Counted from the first letter of the stretch, positions 23,758-33,658 are shown. The stretch is 64,000 nucleotides of DNA from RPQJ01 sp035554635 (GCA_035554635.1 DATMIB010000262.1:14818-78817), one strand, 5' to 3'. Numbers and translations are program-made. Notes: generated by a model not told the origin, from the sequence alone.

Positions 23758-26700
23758 ATGCGTATCTGGGCATTCGCGGTCCGCCGCTGGCAGTTCACGC
23801 TGCTGCTGTTCGGGCTGCTGATCGCGATGGGAGTGTCGACGCTGCAGAACATCCCTCGCAGCGAAGACCCGGAGTTCCATGCGCCGATCCCGATCATCGT
23901 CGTCGCCTACCCCGGCGCCGACCCGGCCGACATCGAGCGCCTGATTGTCGACCCGATCGAGGACGCGATCGCCGAGCTCGACGACATCAAGCGCATGGAC
24001 AGCCGTTCGCTCGACGGCGTCGGCATCATCCAGGTCGAATTCCACTGGGACCAGGACGCCGACGAGAAGTACGACGAGGTCGTCCGCGAGGTGAACCGGA
24101 TCCGGCCCGAGCTGCCGGCCGACATCGCCAACCTCGAGGTGCGCCGCGCAGGCTCCGGGCTCGTCAACATCGTGCAGGTGGCGCTCGTGAGCGCCGACGC
24201 GAGCTACCGCGAGCTCGACGAGCTCGGCCGCACGCTCGAGGACGAGATCGAGGCCGTGCCCGGCGTGCGTCGTGCCGAGGTGCACGCGTTGCCGAAGCCC
24301 GAGGTGCGGATCGCGGTCGACCTCGAACGCATGGGTCGCGCCGGCGTCACCCTCGGCCAGGTCGAACAGGCGGTGCGCGGCGAGAACGCCGCGATCCCGG
24401 GCGGTGCGGTCGACGTCGGCCTGCGCAAGTTCAACGTCAAGACCTCGGGCAGCTACGACTCGCTCGAGCAGATCGCCGACACGATCGTCGCGAGCCGCAA
24501 CGGCCGCATCGTGCGTCTGCGCGACGTGGCCGAGGTGCAGTGGGACACTGCCGAGCAGCTCTACCTCGGCCGCTACAAAGGCGAGCGCGCGGTGTTCGTG
24601 TCGGCGAGCGCCAAGGACCGCGTCGACGTGTTCGACGTCCGCGACGGCATCTACGCGAAGCTCGAGGCGTTCGAGCAGCGGTTGCCGCCGAACGTGCGGC
24701 TCGAGCGCGGCTTCGACCAGACGCGCAACGTCGGCCACCGCCTGTCGCGTCTCGGCCTCGACTTCGGCATCGCGATCACGCTCGTGCTGCTGACGCTGAT
24801 CCCGCTCGGCCTGCGCGCGGCCGGCGTCGTGATGATTTCGATCCCGCTGTCGCTGTCGATCGGCCTCGCCGCACTCTATTTCAGCGGCTTTTCGCTGAAC
24901 CAGCTGTCGATCGCGGGCTTCGTGCTGGCGCTCGGGCTGCTGGTCGACGATTCGATCGTCGTGGTCGAGAACATCGCGCGCTACCTGCGCGCCGGTTACA
25001 CGCGGGTCGAGGCCGCGATCGCCGCGACCGACCAGATCGCGCTCGCCGTCGTCGGCTGCACCGCGACGCTGCTGTTCGCGTTCCTGCCGCTGCTGTTCCT
25101 GCCGGAAGGTTCGGGCCTGTTCATCCGCTCGTTGCCGGCCTCGGTGCTGTACACCGTCGCCGCCTCGCTGTTCGTCGCGCTCACGATCATCCCGTTCCTC
25201 GCGAGCCGCGCGCTGAAGGTCGACGGCCACGCGGACGGCGCCGAGGGCAACCGCGCACTGCAGGCGATCATGCGGTTCATCCACGGCATCTATGCGCCGG
25301 CACTGCGCGTGGCGCTGGCCTGGCCGCGCCGCACGCTTCTGGCGGCACTCGGCTTCGTGATCGCATCGTTCGGCGTCGCCGCGTCGCTGGGCTTCAGCCT
25401 GTTCCCGAACGCCGACATCCCGCAGTTCCGCATCGAAGTGGAGACGCCCACGGGTGCCAGCGTCGCCGACACGGATCGCGCCGTGCGCTTCATCGAGGAC
25501 GAGCTGGCACGCCACGAGGAAGTCCGTTACTGGTTCGCCAACATCGGCCACGGCAACCCGCGCGTCTACTACAACATCTTCCCGGAAGAGACCAAGGCGA
25601 ACACCGCCGAGGTGTTCATCGAGCTCGAGAAGTTCGACCCGCGGCACACGCCCGCGCTGCTCGAGGGCCTGCGCACGAAGTTCGACGGCTATCCCGGCGC
25701 GCGCATCATCGTCGAGCCCTATCGCAACGGCCCGCCGATCAACGCGCCGATCGAGATCGCAGTGGTGGGCTCCGACCTCGACGAGCTGCAGCGGCTCGCG
25801 AACCGTGCCGAGGCCATCATCGCGGCGACCCCGGGCACGCGCGACGTCGACAACCCGGCGCGACGCGTGCGCACCGACCTCGACCTCAACATCGACACCG
25901 ACAAGGCCGCGCTGCTCGGCGTGGCGCCCGTGGAGGTCGACCGCACCGTGCGAGCCGCGGTCGCCGGCCTCGACGTCGGCAAGTTCCGCGAGGCCGACGG
26001 CGACGAATACGACATCACGTTGCGGCTGCCCATGCAGGGCCGCCAGCAGCTGCCGGCGCTCGACTACATCCAGGTGTCCTCGGCATCGGGGCAACCGGTG
26101 CCGTTGCGTCAGCTCACCGCCCCGGCCTTTTCGAGTGCGCCGAGCACGATCAATCGCCACGATCGGCTGCGCGAGTTCGTCGTCACGGCGTACACGACCG
26201 GCGATGCGAACATCGCCGCCGTGACGCGCGACGTGCTGCAGCGCCTCGGGCAGCAGCTCGAGCTGCCGCCGGGCTATTCGATCCGCACGGGGGGCGAACT
26301 CAAGGCGCAGCAGGACACGTTCGGCGGCATCGGCACTGCCGTGCTGGTCGCGATCTTCGGCATCCTCGCGGTGCTCGTGCTCGAGTTCGGCAGTTTCCGC
26401 TCGATGCTGATCGTGGCCGGCGTGATCCCGCTCGGCATGGCCGGCGGCTTCCTCGGCCTGTGGGTCACCGGGTACGACCTTTCGTTCACCGCGACGATCG
26501 GGCTCGTGGCGCTGATCGGCATCGAGATCAAGAACTCGATCCTGCTGGTCGACTTCACCAACCAGCTGCGCCAGCAGGGCGTGCCGCTCGACGAGGCCGT
26601 GACGCAGGCCGGCGAGATCCGGTTCCTGCCGATCGTGCTGACGTCGGCGACGGCCATCGGCGGCCTGTTGCCGCTCGCCATCCAGGGGTCGGGGCTCTAT

Positions 26701-26856
26701 TCGCCGCTCGCGATCGTCATCATCGGCGGCCTCGTGTCGTCGACGCTGATCGGCCGGCTCGTCACGCCCGTGATGTACAAGATGCTGCCGCCGCGCGTCG
26801 AGGTTCGCGACGACGTCGCGGTCGACGCCTCGCTGTCGACGCGTGGGGCGGGCTGA
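23758..26856 (+). CDS. RND efflux permease (AcrB/HAE1-like)
   Basis: A 1032-residue, 12-TM proton-driven efflux pump. It keeps the proton-relay residues: adjacent Asp in LGLLVDDSIVVVEN (TM4) and Lys in GIEIKNSILLVDF (TM10). Two large periplasmic loops follow TM1 and TM7, as expected. It starts three bases after the adaptor stop and is the last gene of the TetR-controlled operon. Substrate cannot be told from sequence; relatives export drugs, dyes or solvents. The 3' end is convergent with the GntR gene. Confidence 0.95.
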   Translation: MRIWAFAVRRWQFTLLLFGLLIAMGVSTLQNIPRSEDPEFHAPIPIIVVAYPGADPADIERLIVDPIEDAIAELDDIKRMDSRSLDGVGIIQVEFHWDQDADEKYDEVVREVNRIRPELPADIANLEVRRAGSGLVNIVQVALVSADASYRELDELGRTLEDEIEAVPGVRRAEVHALPKPEVRIAVDLERMGRAGVTLGQVEQAVRGENAAIPGGAVDVGLRKFNVKTSGSYDSLEQIADTIVASRNGRIVRLRDVAEVQWDTAEQLYLGRYKGERAVFVSASAKDRVDVFDVRDGIYAKLEAFEQRLPPNVRLERGFDQTRNVGHRLSRLGLDFGIAITLVLLTLIPLGLRAAGVVMISIPLSLSIGLAALYFSGFSLNQLSIAGFVLALGLLVDDSIVVVENIARYLRAGYTRVEAAIAATDQIALAVVGCTATLLFAFLPLLFLPEGSGLFIRSLPASVLYTVAASLFVALTIIPFLASRALKVDGHADGAEGNRALQAIMRFIHGIYAPALRVALAWPRRTLLAALGFVIASFGVAASLGFSLFPNADIPQFRIEVETPTGASVADTDRAVRFIEDELARHEEVRYWFANIGHGNPRVYYNIFPEETKANTAEVFIELEKFDPRHTPALLEGLRTKFDGYPGARIIVEPYRNGPPINAPIEIAVVGSDLDELQRLANRAEAIIAATPGTRDVDNPARRVRTDLDLNIDTDKAALLGVAPVEVDRTVRAAVAGLDVGKFREADGDEYDITLRLPMQGRQQLPALDYIQVSSASGQPVPLRQLTAPAFSSAPSTINRHDRLREFVVTAYTTGDANIAAVTRDVLQRLGQQLELPPGYSIRTGGELKAQQDTFGGIGTAVLVAIFGILAVLVLEFGSFRSMLIVAGVIPLGMAGGFLGLWVTGYDLSFTATIGLVALIGIEIKNSILLVDFTNQLRQQGVPLDEAVTQAGEIRFLPIVLTSATAIGGLLPLAIQGSGLYSPLAIVIIGGLVSSTLIGRLVTPVMYKMLPPRVEVRDDVAVDASLSTRGAG

Positions 26857-26877
26857 GGCGAGAGCAGGCGCGCCGCG

Positions 26878-27234
26878 TTATTTGTCGCGGCGGTTCAGCA
26901 GTTCCTCGACGTCGAAGCCGAGACGCTCGATGGTCGAGCGGACGCGCGGCCATTCCTGTTCGAGGAACCGCTCGCGTTCGCCGCGCATCAGGTGGCTGCG
27001 CGCCCCGGCGGTCACGAACATGCCGCGACCGCGGCGCTTTTCGACGAGCCCTTCGTCGACGAGCTGCTGGTAGCCCTTGAGGACGGTGAGCGGGTTCAGC
27101 GTGTGTTCGGCGGCGACGCTGCGCACCGAGGGCAGGGCGTCACCCTCGCCGAGCGTGCCTTCCAGGATCATGGCCACGACCTTGTCGCGCAGCTGGCGAT
27201 AGATCGGCTGGTTGTCGTTCCAGTGGGAGTCCAT
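26878..27234 (-). CDS. GntR family transcriptional regulator, YtrA subfamily
   Basis: A 118-residue regulator. The winged HTH spans most of the protein: QPIYRQLRDKVVAMILEGTLGEGDALPSVRSVAAEHTLNPLTVLKGYQQLVDEGLVEKRRGRGMFV matches GntR/YtrA in blocks, and the short C-terminal tail (about 40 residues) is typical of YtrA-type repressors, which lack a big effector domain. I chose ATG 27234; upstream in-frame codons run through the small peptide gene. A perfect 22-bp palindrome at 27505-27526 upstream of the unit is a good operator. YtrA regulators usually control an ABC transporter, but none lies next to it here. Confidence 0.88.
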   Translation of the reverse strand: MDSHWNDNQPIYRQLRDKVVAMILEGTLGEGDALPSVRSVAAEHTLNPLTVLKGYQQLVDEGLVEKRRGRGMFVTAGARSHLMRGERERFLEQEWPRVRSTIERLGFDVEELLNRRDK

Positions 27235-27310
27235 GCCTGGGGAGAGCAGTGTCGATTCCGGTGCAGTGGTGCGCTGCTCTACTGTAGCAGAACACCGACC
27301 GAACCCGGCG

Positions 27311-27469
27311 TCAGGGCCGACCGATGGCCAGCCCCACGGCAGCGGTCGCATCGAAGGCCGACGTCGCGATGGCCTTCGGCGACACCGTCCTCGTTGCGAC
27401 CGCATAGCCGGCAAACAGCCAGACGATGACGGCGAGGGTGATGGCCAGGAACCTGTCCGACGAGCGCAT
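27311..27469 (-). CDS. 52-residue single-pass membrane peptide upstream of gntR
   Basis: An ATG at 27469 starts a 52-codon frame ending with TGA at 27311-27313. It is preceded by a full AGGAGG ribosome-binding site 8 bases upstream, among the best in the window. The product has a basic N-terminus (MRSSDRF), one hydrophobic helix (LAITLAVIVWLFAGYAVA) and a short Ala-rich tail. It sits between the GntR operator palindrome and the gntR gene, 76 bases before gntR, so the two probably form one autoregulated unit. I do not recognise the family; a small membrane sensor or accessory peptide is only a guess. Confidence 0.65.
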   Translation of the reverse strand: MRSSDRFLAITLAVIVWLFAGYAVATRTVSPKAIATSAFDATAAVGLAIGRP

Positions 27470-27504
27470 GACGTTTGCCTCCTGAGTCCGTGCCCGTTTC
27501 TATG

Positions 27505-27526
27505 GTGTTGTAGTTAACTACAACAC
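27505..27526. promoter_or_regulatory. Perfect 22-bp palindrome, putative GntR/YtrA operator
   Basis: Eleven bases, GTGTTGTAGTT, are followed directly by their exact inverse complement. The site is AT-rich in a GC-rich genome and lies upstream of the small membrane peptide and the gntR gene. On the minus strand, TTGCAA about 17 bases before TTAACT could be a weak promoter overlapping the palindrome, which fits autorepression. The mdh gene starts 167 bases away on the other strand, so it could also be affected. Confidence 0.75.
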
Positions 27527-27693
27527 TAAACACTTTGCAAGCTCTTTCACGAATGTGGCTCGCCCCGCCCCTCGGGCAGCCCGGTTTGGTGCGGTGGCCC
27601 GTCTTGCAGCGCGTTAAACTGCCCGGATCAGAACCGGCGCCGCGATGTCCGGCGTCGTCGCACGTTTCCCGCAAAACACCAGAGAGACGCCCC

Positions 27694-28671
27694 ATGAAGA
27701 CTCCCGTCAACGTCGCCATCACCGGCGCAGCGGGCCAGATCGGCTACGCGCTCGCGTTCCGCGTGGCTTCCGGCCAGATGCTCGGCCCCGACCAGCCGGT
27801 CAACCTGCACCTGCTCGAGATCACGCCGGCCCTCGGCGCGTTGCAGGGCGTCCTCATGGAACTCAACGACTGCGCCTTCCCGACGCTGAACCGGATCACG
27901 GCGACCGACGACGCGAACGTCGCGTTCAAGGACTGCCACGTCGCACTGCTGGTGGGCGCGCGTCCGCGCGGTCCCGGCATGGAGCGCAAGGACCTGCTGC
28001 TCGCCAACGCGCAGATCTTCTCGGCGCAGGGCAAGGCGCTCGACGCCGTCGCCGACCGCAAGGTGCGCGTGCTGGTCGTCGGCAACCCGGCCAACACCAA
28101 CGCACTGATCGCGATGAAGAATGCGCCGGGCCTCGACCACAAGCGGTTCACGGCGATGGTGCGGCTCGACCACAACCGCGCACTGTCGCAACTCGCCGAA
28201 AAGACCGGCACGCACGTCAACGACCTGAAGAAGGTCGTGATCTGGGGCAACCACTCGGCGACCCAGTATCCGGACCTGCACCACGCCACGGTCGCCGGCA
28301 AGCCGGCGCTGTCGCTGGTCGACCAGGCCTGGTACGCCGACACGTTCATCCCGGTCGTGCAGCAGCGCGGCGCCGCGATCATCAAGGCCCGTGGTGCCTC
28401 GTCGGCCGCGTCGGCCGCTTCGTCCGCGATCGACCACATCCGCGACTGGGCGCTCGGCACGCCGGAAGGCGACTGGGTGTCGATGGCCGTGCCGTCGGAC
28501 GGCAGCTACGGCATCCCCGAAGGCGTGATCTACGGCTTCCCGGTGACCTGCAGCAACGGCAAGTACGAAATCGTCCAGGGCCTCGAGATCAATGCCTTCA
28601 GCCGCGCCCGCATGGACGCGACGCACAAGGAGCTGCTCGAAGAACGCGACGGCGTGAAGGACCTGCTGTAA
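27694..28671 (+). CDS. mdh: Malate dehydrogenase
   Basis: NAD-dependent oxidation of malate to oxaloacetate in the TCA cycle. The 325-residue length and the N-terminus VNVAITGAAGQIGYALAFRVASG (nucleotide-binding loop GAAGQIG) identify the cytosolic-type bacterial enzyme common in Beta/Gammaproteobacteria. VRLDHNRALSQLAEKTG holds the substrate Arg/Asp pair and VIWGNHSATQYPD contains the catalytic His. I chose ATG 27694 since upstream in-frame codons are not conserved. A degenerate copy of the palindromic repeat core follows right after the stop. Confidence 0.96.
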   Translation: MKTPVNVAITGAAGQIGYALAFRVASGQMLGPDQPVNLHLLEITPALGALQGVLMELNDCAFPTLNRITATDDANVAFKDCHVALLVGARPRGPGMERKDLLLANAQIFSAQGKALDAVADRKVRVLVVGNPANTNALIAMKNAPGLDHKRFTAMVRLDHNRALSQLAEKTGTHVNDLKKVVIWGNHSATQYPDLHHATVAGKPALSLVDQAWYADTFIPVVQQRGAAIIKARGASSAASAASSAIDHIRDWALGTPEGDWVSMAVPSDGSYGIPEGVIYGFPVTCSNGKYEIVQGLEINAFSRARMDATHKELLEERDGVKDLL

Positions 28672-28740
28672 GGAAGTGGCCAGCGATCAGTGGCTGGTGG
28701 TCGGTCGGAGGCGCTCCGCGTCTCCGGCCGATCACTACAC
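28672..28740. repeat. Degenerate palindromic repeat, copy D (core only)
   Basis: Directly after the mdh stop the sequence reads GGAAGTGG... and contains GGTCGGAGGCGCTCCGCG followed by CTCCGGCCGATCACT, the same GTCGGAGGCGC core and CTCCG return arm as the copies at 3054, 3791 and 46908. The outer GACTCTA arms are replaced by a CAGTGGCTGGTGG-type sequence. It may be a relative with different arms or a decayed copy. Confidence 0.5.
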
Positions 28741-28805
28741 GATCCATCCCGAGACGGGCGGGGCGTGACGAGCGCCGCGCCCGTCGTTCCCTCGACACCA
28801 ACCCC

Positions 28806-30830
28806 ATGACTTCCGGTCAACAGCGTCGCCTGCGCGACGTCCTCCTGGGCCCGCCGCGCGATCCGCTCGCACCGGAAACGCGCAAGCACATCGCGCTCGT
28901 CGCGTTCCTCGCCTGGATCGGCATCGGTGCCGACGGCCTGTCGTCGTCGGCGTACGGCCCGGCCGAAGCGTTCATCGCGCTCGGGTCGCACAGCCAGCTC
29001 GCGCTGTACCTCGCGTTCGCCACCGCGTTCACGGTGTTCGTGATCTCGCTCGCCTACAACCAGGTGATCGAGCTGTTCCCGAACGGCGGCGGCGGCTACA
29101 AGGTCGCCACCCGACTGGTCGGGCCCTACGCGGGCCTCGTCGCGGGGTCGGCCCTGATCGTCGACTACGTGCTGACGATCGCGATCTCGGCCGCGAGCGG
29201 CATCGATGCGCTGTTCAGCCTGCTCCCGCCCGCGCACCAGATCGTCAAGCTCGAGGCCGCCGTCGCGGTCGTCATGCTGCTGATCTACCTGAACCTGCGC
29301 GGCATGCGTGAGTCGATCACGCTGCTGGCGCCGATCTTCATCGGCTTCTGCCTGACGCACTTCGCGCTGATCGTCTACGGCATCTGGTCCCACCAGGACG
29401 GGCTCGTGGCGGAGGTCCAGGCCACGGTGCAGGAAACGCAGAGCCTGGCCGGCGAGATCGGCTGGTTCTTCGTGCTGGCGCTGTTCCTCAAGGCCTATTC
29501 GCTCGGCGGCGGCACCTACACCGGCATCGAGGCGGTCTCCAACAACGTCAACATGCTCAAGGAACCGCGCGTCCGCACAGGCAAGTGGACCATGTTCCTG
29601 ATGGCGCTCAGCCTGAGCGTGACGGCCGGCGGCATCATCCTGCTCTACCTGCTGTGGGACGTGGAGCCCTCGCACACGGGGCAGACACTCAATGCCGTGG
29701 TGTTCGGCGACATCATCCACAGCATCGGATTCGACGCGATCACGAGCCACACGATGCTGGTCGTGGTGCTGTTCTTCGAGGGCGCGCTGCTGTTCGTCGC
29801 CGCCAACACGGGTTTCCTCGGCGGCCCGGCCGTGCTCGCCAACATGGCGGTCGACCGCTGGGTGCCGAACCAGTTCAGCGCCCTGTCGTCGCGGCTCGTC
29901 ACGCGCAACGGCGTGCTGCTGATGGGCGCCGCTGCACTCGCGATCCTCGTCTGGACCGAGGGCCACGTCGCGCTGCTGGTCGTGCTCTACACGGTCAACG
30001 TGTTCATCACGTTCGCGCTGTCGCTGCTTGGCCTGACGTTCTACTGGTGGAAGCAGCGGCGCGACGTGCCCGACGCTCGGCGCAAGTTCGTGCTGGCCGC
30101 GTTCGCGCTCGTGATCGTGCTCGCGATCCTCGCCGTGATCGTCGTCGAGCGGTTCCTGCAGGGCGGCATCGTCACGCTCGCGATCACCTCGAGCGTCGTC
30201 GCGCTGGGCCTGCTGATCCGCCGCCACTACTCGCGGATCCGCGCGCTGACGCTGGCGTTCGAGCGGGGCAAGCGCTGGCGCATGCACGAGCTGCCGCTCG
30301 GCGCGCCGTCGCTGCAACCGGGCGAGCCGACCGCGGTGTTCCTCGTCAGCGCCAATCGCGGGCTCGGGCTGCACACGATCGAACGCGTCGAGGCGCTGTT
30401 TCCGGCGCACTTCCGCAACTTCGTCTTCGTGAGCGTCGGCACCGTCGACAGCGAGTCGTACGGCAGCGAACAGTCGCTGCGCACGCTGCAGTACGAGACC
30501 CGCGCCGTGCTCGACGCGCTGGTCAATTACGCGCACTGCCACGGCAAGGGTGCGGCCTGGTTCGACGACTACGGTGCCGATCGCCTGCAGGCACTGGAGC
30601 GGCTCGCGCTCGAGGTGCGCGAGCAGTTTCCACACAGCGTCTTTTTCGCGAACCGGCTGGTCTTCGAGCACGACTCGTGGTGGACCCGGTGGCTGCACAG
30701 CCAGACGCCGCTCGCCGTCCAACGCGCGCTGAACCTCCATGGCATCGAACTGGTGATCCTGCCTGTCCGGATCGAGGCCGGTCTCACCGCCGGCGGCGGC
30801 CCGGCGGGCCCGCTCGCGACCCCGGCCTGA
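28806..30830 (+). CDS. APC superfamily permease with C-terminal cytoplasmic domain
   Basis: A 674-residue transporter. The first 460 or so residues hold about 12 TM helices with APC hallmarks (FLAWIGIGADGLSSSAYGPAEAF, PNGGGGYKVATRLVGPYAGLVAGSALIVDYVLT, LGGGTYTGIEAVSNNVNML). A roughly 190-residue cytoplasmic tail follows (AVFLVSANRGLGLHTIERVEALFPAHFRNFVFVSV), which resembles the tails of KimA-like potassium importers, where the domain regulates transport. Substrate is therefore uncertain: amino acid or potassium. I chose ATG 28806; the frame is open far upstream through mdh, but the family starts here. Confidence 0.82.
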   Translation: MTSGQQRRLRDVLLGPPRDPLAPETRKHIALVAFLAWIGIGADGLSSSAYGPAEAFIALGSHSQLALYLAFATAFTVFVISLAYNQVIELFPNGGGGYKVATRLVGPYAGLVAGSALIVDYVLTIAISAASGIDALFSLLPPAHQIVKLEAAVAVVMLLIYLNLRGMRESITLLAPIFIGFCLTHFALIVYGIWSHQDGLVAEVQATVQETQSLAGEIGWFFVLALFLKAYSLGGGTYTGIEAVSNNVNMLKEPRVRTGKWTMFLMALSLSVTAGGIILLYLLWDVEPSHTGQTLNAVVFGDIIHSIGFDAITSHTMLVVVLFFEGALLFVAANTGFLGGPAVLANMAVDRWVPNQFSALSSRLVTRNGVLLMGAAALAILVWTEGHVALLVVLYTVNVFITFALSLLGLTFYWWKQRRDVPDARRKFVLAAFALVIVLAILAVIVVERFLQGGIVTLAITSSVVALGLLIRRHYSRIRALTLAFERGKRWRMHELPLGAPSLQPGEPTAVFLVSANRGLGLHTIERVEALFPAHFRNFVFVSVGTVDSESYGSEQSLRTLQYETRAVLDALVNYAHCHGKGAAWFDDYGADRLQALERLALEVREQFPHSVFFANRLVFEHDSWWTRWLHSQTPLAVQRALNLHGIELVILPVRIEAGLTAGGGPAGPLATPA

Positions 30831-30951
30831 CGCCACGCGTCGGCGCCCGCGCACGCGGCCGAGCGCGCCGGAGACGATTGTCGCGTCGCAGCAGCCGGCG
30901 GATAGTGTGCGCAACGAGGGCGTACGGCCCCCGACCGCAAAGGATGCAGTC

Positions 30952-33435
30952 GTGATCACGCTACTGTGGTTGCTGGTCTTCGTCGGCGGCGCGGTGTACC
31001 TCGCCTATCGACGAGCCTCGCTCGGCATGGCGACCGTCGTGGCCGGCGTCGTACTCGTGGCGTACTCGGCGCTCGGCGAGCCGCCCGTGGCCTGGCTCGC
31101 GCTGCTCTGGCTGCTCTTCGCCCTCGTCGCGCTGCTCAACGTCGATGCGTTCCGGCTGCGCTACGTGACCAAGCCGTTCCTGCGGACGTATCGCCGTCTG
31201 TTGCCGTCGATGTCCGACACCGAGCGCGAAGCACTCGAGGCCGGCACGGTCTGGTGGGACGGGGAACTGTTCACGGGTCGTCCCGACTGGAAGAAGCTGC
31301 TGTCGGCGAAGGCACCGGCACTGACCGCCGAGGAGCAGGCGTTCCTCGACGGGCCGTGCGAGGAACTCTGTCGCATGGTCGACGACTGGGACGTCACGCA
31401 CCGGCGTGCCGACCTGCCGCCGGAGGTCTGGGACTACCTGAAGAAGCAGGGCTTCTTCGCGATGATCATCCCGAAGAAGTACGGCGGCCTCGAGTTCTCG
31501 GCGTACGCCCACTCGTGCGTGCTCGTGAAGCTCGCGAGCCGTAGCGCGACGCTGTCCTCGACGGTCGCGGTGCCGAACTCGCTCGGGCCCGGCGAGCTGC
31601 TGCTGCATTACGGCACCGAGGAGCAGAAGAACCACTACTTGCCCCGTCTCGCGCGCGGCGAGGACGTGCCCTGCTTCGCGCTCACGGCGCCACGCGCGGG
31701 GTCCGACGCCGCCTCGATTCCCGACACCGGCGTCGTCTGTCGCGGCACGTACGACGGCCGCGAGGTGCTCGGCCTGCGGCTCAACTTCTCGAAGCGCTAC
31801 ATCACGCTCGCGCCGATCGCGACCGTCGTCGGCCTCGCCTTCCGGCTCTACGACCCCGACCGCCTGCTCGGCGGCGAAAGGACCGACTACGGCATCACCT
31901 GCGCGCTGATCCCGCGCGGCACGCCCGGGCTCACGATCGGCCGGCGTCACTTCCCGCTCAACATCCCGTTCCAGAACGGGCCGCTTGCGGGCAAGGACGT
32001 GTTCGTGCCGCTCGACGCCATCATCGGCGGGCCGCCGATGGCGGGGCAGGGCTGGCGCATGCTGGTCGAGCAGCTGTCGGTCGGACGCTGCATTTCGCTG
32101 CCGTCGAACTCGACGGGCGGCGCGAAGGCCGGCATCTTCGCGACTGCGGCGTATGCGCGGATCCGGCGCCAGTTCAACCAGCCGGTGGGCCGCTTCGAAG
32201 GCGTCGAGGCGGCGCTCACGCGCATGGCCGGTGCGACCTACTTGATCGACGCGGCGCGGTCGGTCACGACCGGCGCGATCGACGGCGGCGAAAAGCCGTC
32301 CGTGCCCGCGGCGATGCTCAAGTACCACTGCACCGAGCTCGCGCGCCAGATCGCAAACGACGCGATGGACGTGCACGGCGGCAAGGGCATCATGCTCGGC
32401 CCCCGCAACTACCTCGGCCGCGGCTACCAGGTCGTGCCGATCGCGATCACGGTCGAAGGCGCGAACATCCTGACGCGCAGCCTGATGATCCTCGGCCAGG
32501 GCGCGATCCGCTGTCACCCGTACGTGCTGCGCGAGATGAACGCGGCGAAGGACAGGGACAAGAAGCGCAGCCTGCGCGAGTTCGACGCCGCGCTGTTCGG
32601 CCACGTCGGCTACACGCTCTCCAATGCCGCGCGCTCGCTCGTCATGGGGCTCACGCTCGCACGGTTCTCGCGCGTGCCTGACTGCGGGCCGACGCGGCGC
32701 TACTACCAGCACATAAACAAGTTCAGCGCGCAGTTCGCGTTCGCAACCGACATGGCGATGCTGACGCTGGGCGGCTACCTCAAGCAGAAGGAGCACCTTT
32801 CGGCACGCCTCGGCGACGTGCTGTCCGCGCTCTACATGGCTTCGATGGTGCTCAAGCACTACGAGAACCAGGGTCGCCCCGAGGCCGACCTGCCGCTGGT
32901 CGAGTGGTGCTGCCGTACGCAGCTGTACAAGGCGCAGGAGCAGCTGCACGGCTTCCTGCGCAACTTCCCGAGCCGCTGGATGGCCGCGTTCATGCGGCTC
33001 GTCGTGTTCCCGCGCGGCCGCACGTACTTCGCGCCGAGCGACCGGCTCGGCCGCAGCATCGTCGAGCCGCTGATGCTGCCGAGCGCCACGCGGGACCGTC
33101 TCGCGCACGGCATTTATCGCACGCTGGAGCCGGGCAATCCGCTCGGCCTGCTGCAGGAAGCGCTCGAACTGTCGCTCGCGGCCGAGCCGCTGGAGAAGCG
33201 ATTGCGCGTCGAGGGTGTCAAGACCGGCCGCATCACCGCGCTCGACCTGCCGGGCCAGGTCGAGCAGGCGTTGGCCGCGGGGCTGCTCGATGAAGGCGAG
33301 GCGCACACGCTGCGCGATTACGACCGCAAGGTCATGGCGATCGTCCACGTCGACGATTTCGCCGGCGAGGAGCTCGAGGCCGCGGTGCAGGCCGAACCGC
33401 GTCCGGGCGACACGCGGCGCCTGCACATCGCCTGA
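30952..33435 (+). CDS. fadE: FadE-type acyl-CoA dehydrogenase
   Basis: An 827-residue acyl-CoA dehydrogenase of the long FadE class (E. coli FadE has 814), first step of fatty acid beta-oxidation. The N-terminus has two TM helices (LLWLLVFVGGAVYLAY and TVVAGVVLVAYSAL), a FadE trait that ties it to the membrane. The dehydrogenase core follows (FFAMIIPKKYGGLEFSA, TVAVPNSLGPGELL, CFALTAPRAGSDAASI, QFNQPVGRFEGVEAAL). The start is the GTG at 30952, preceded by AAAGGA at suitable spacing and aligning with the E. coli start; the GTG at 30907 is in frame but less likely. Confidence 0.93.
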   Translation: MITLLWLLVFVGGAVYLAYRRASLGMATVVAGVVLVAYSALGEPPVAWLALLWLLFALVALLNVDAFRLRYVTKPFLRTYRRLLPSMSDTEREALEAGTVWWDGELFTGRPDWKKLLSAKAPALTAEEQAFLDGPCEELCRMVDDWDVTHRRADLPPEVWDYLKKQGFFAMIIPKKYGGLEFSAYAHSCVLVKLASRSATLSSTVAVPNSLGPGELLLHYGTEEQKNHYLPRLARGEDVPCFALTAPRAGSDAASIPDTGVVCRGTYDGREVLGLRLNFSKRYITLAPIATVVGLAFRLYDPDRLLGGERTDYGITCALIPRGTPGLTIGRRHFPLNIPFQNGPLAGKDVFVPLDAIIGGPPMAGQGWRMLVEQLSVGRCISLPSNSTGGAKAGIFATAAYARIRRQFNQPVGRFEGVEAALTRMAGATYLIDAARSVTTGAIDGGEKPSVPAAMLKYHCTELARQIANDAMDVHGGKGIMLGPRNYLGRGYQVVPIAITVEGANILTRSLMILGQGAIRCHPYVLREMNAAKDRDKKRSLREFDAALFGHVGYTLSNAARSLVMGLTLARFSRVPDCGPTRRYYQHINKFSAQFAFATDMAMLTLGGYLKQKEHLSARLGDVLSALYMASMVLKHYENQGRPEADLPLVEWCCRTQLYKAQEQLHGFLRNFPSRWMAAFMRLVVFPRGRTYFAPSDRLGRSIVEPLMLPSATRDRLAHGIYRTLEPGNPLGLLQEALELSLAAEPLEKRLRVEGVKTGRITALDLPGQVEQALAAGLLDEGEAHTLRDYDRKVMAIVHVDDFAGEELEAAVQAEPRPGDTRRLHIA

Positions 33436-33658
33436 GCGAAGCGGTGCGGCAAAGGAGGCCCGTCGCCGTGACGCGACCTTCCGGCTCGCCCCGGCTTTCC
33501 GCCGTCCGGCGCGCCCCGGCTCCGAACGGCACCGTGCACCGTTCGTGAGATTGAACTGACCGTCGCAAACGTCGAACGCCTACAGGTTGGCGGCCCGTCA
33601 CCGGCCCACGCTCCGTGGTTGGCGAGCGCCCGGAACTTGGCGCGCAGGGAGGCCGGCC

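Noticed and set aside
22552..26160. A 1202-codon open frame on the minus strand opposite the RND efflux genes.
   Set aside because: It is an antisense shadow caused by high GC codon use; the plus-strand genes have clear domains and the antisense translation shows no family pattern, only Arg/Gln/His/Asp-rich text.
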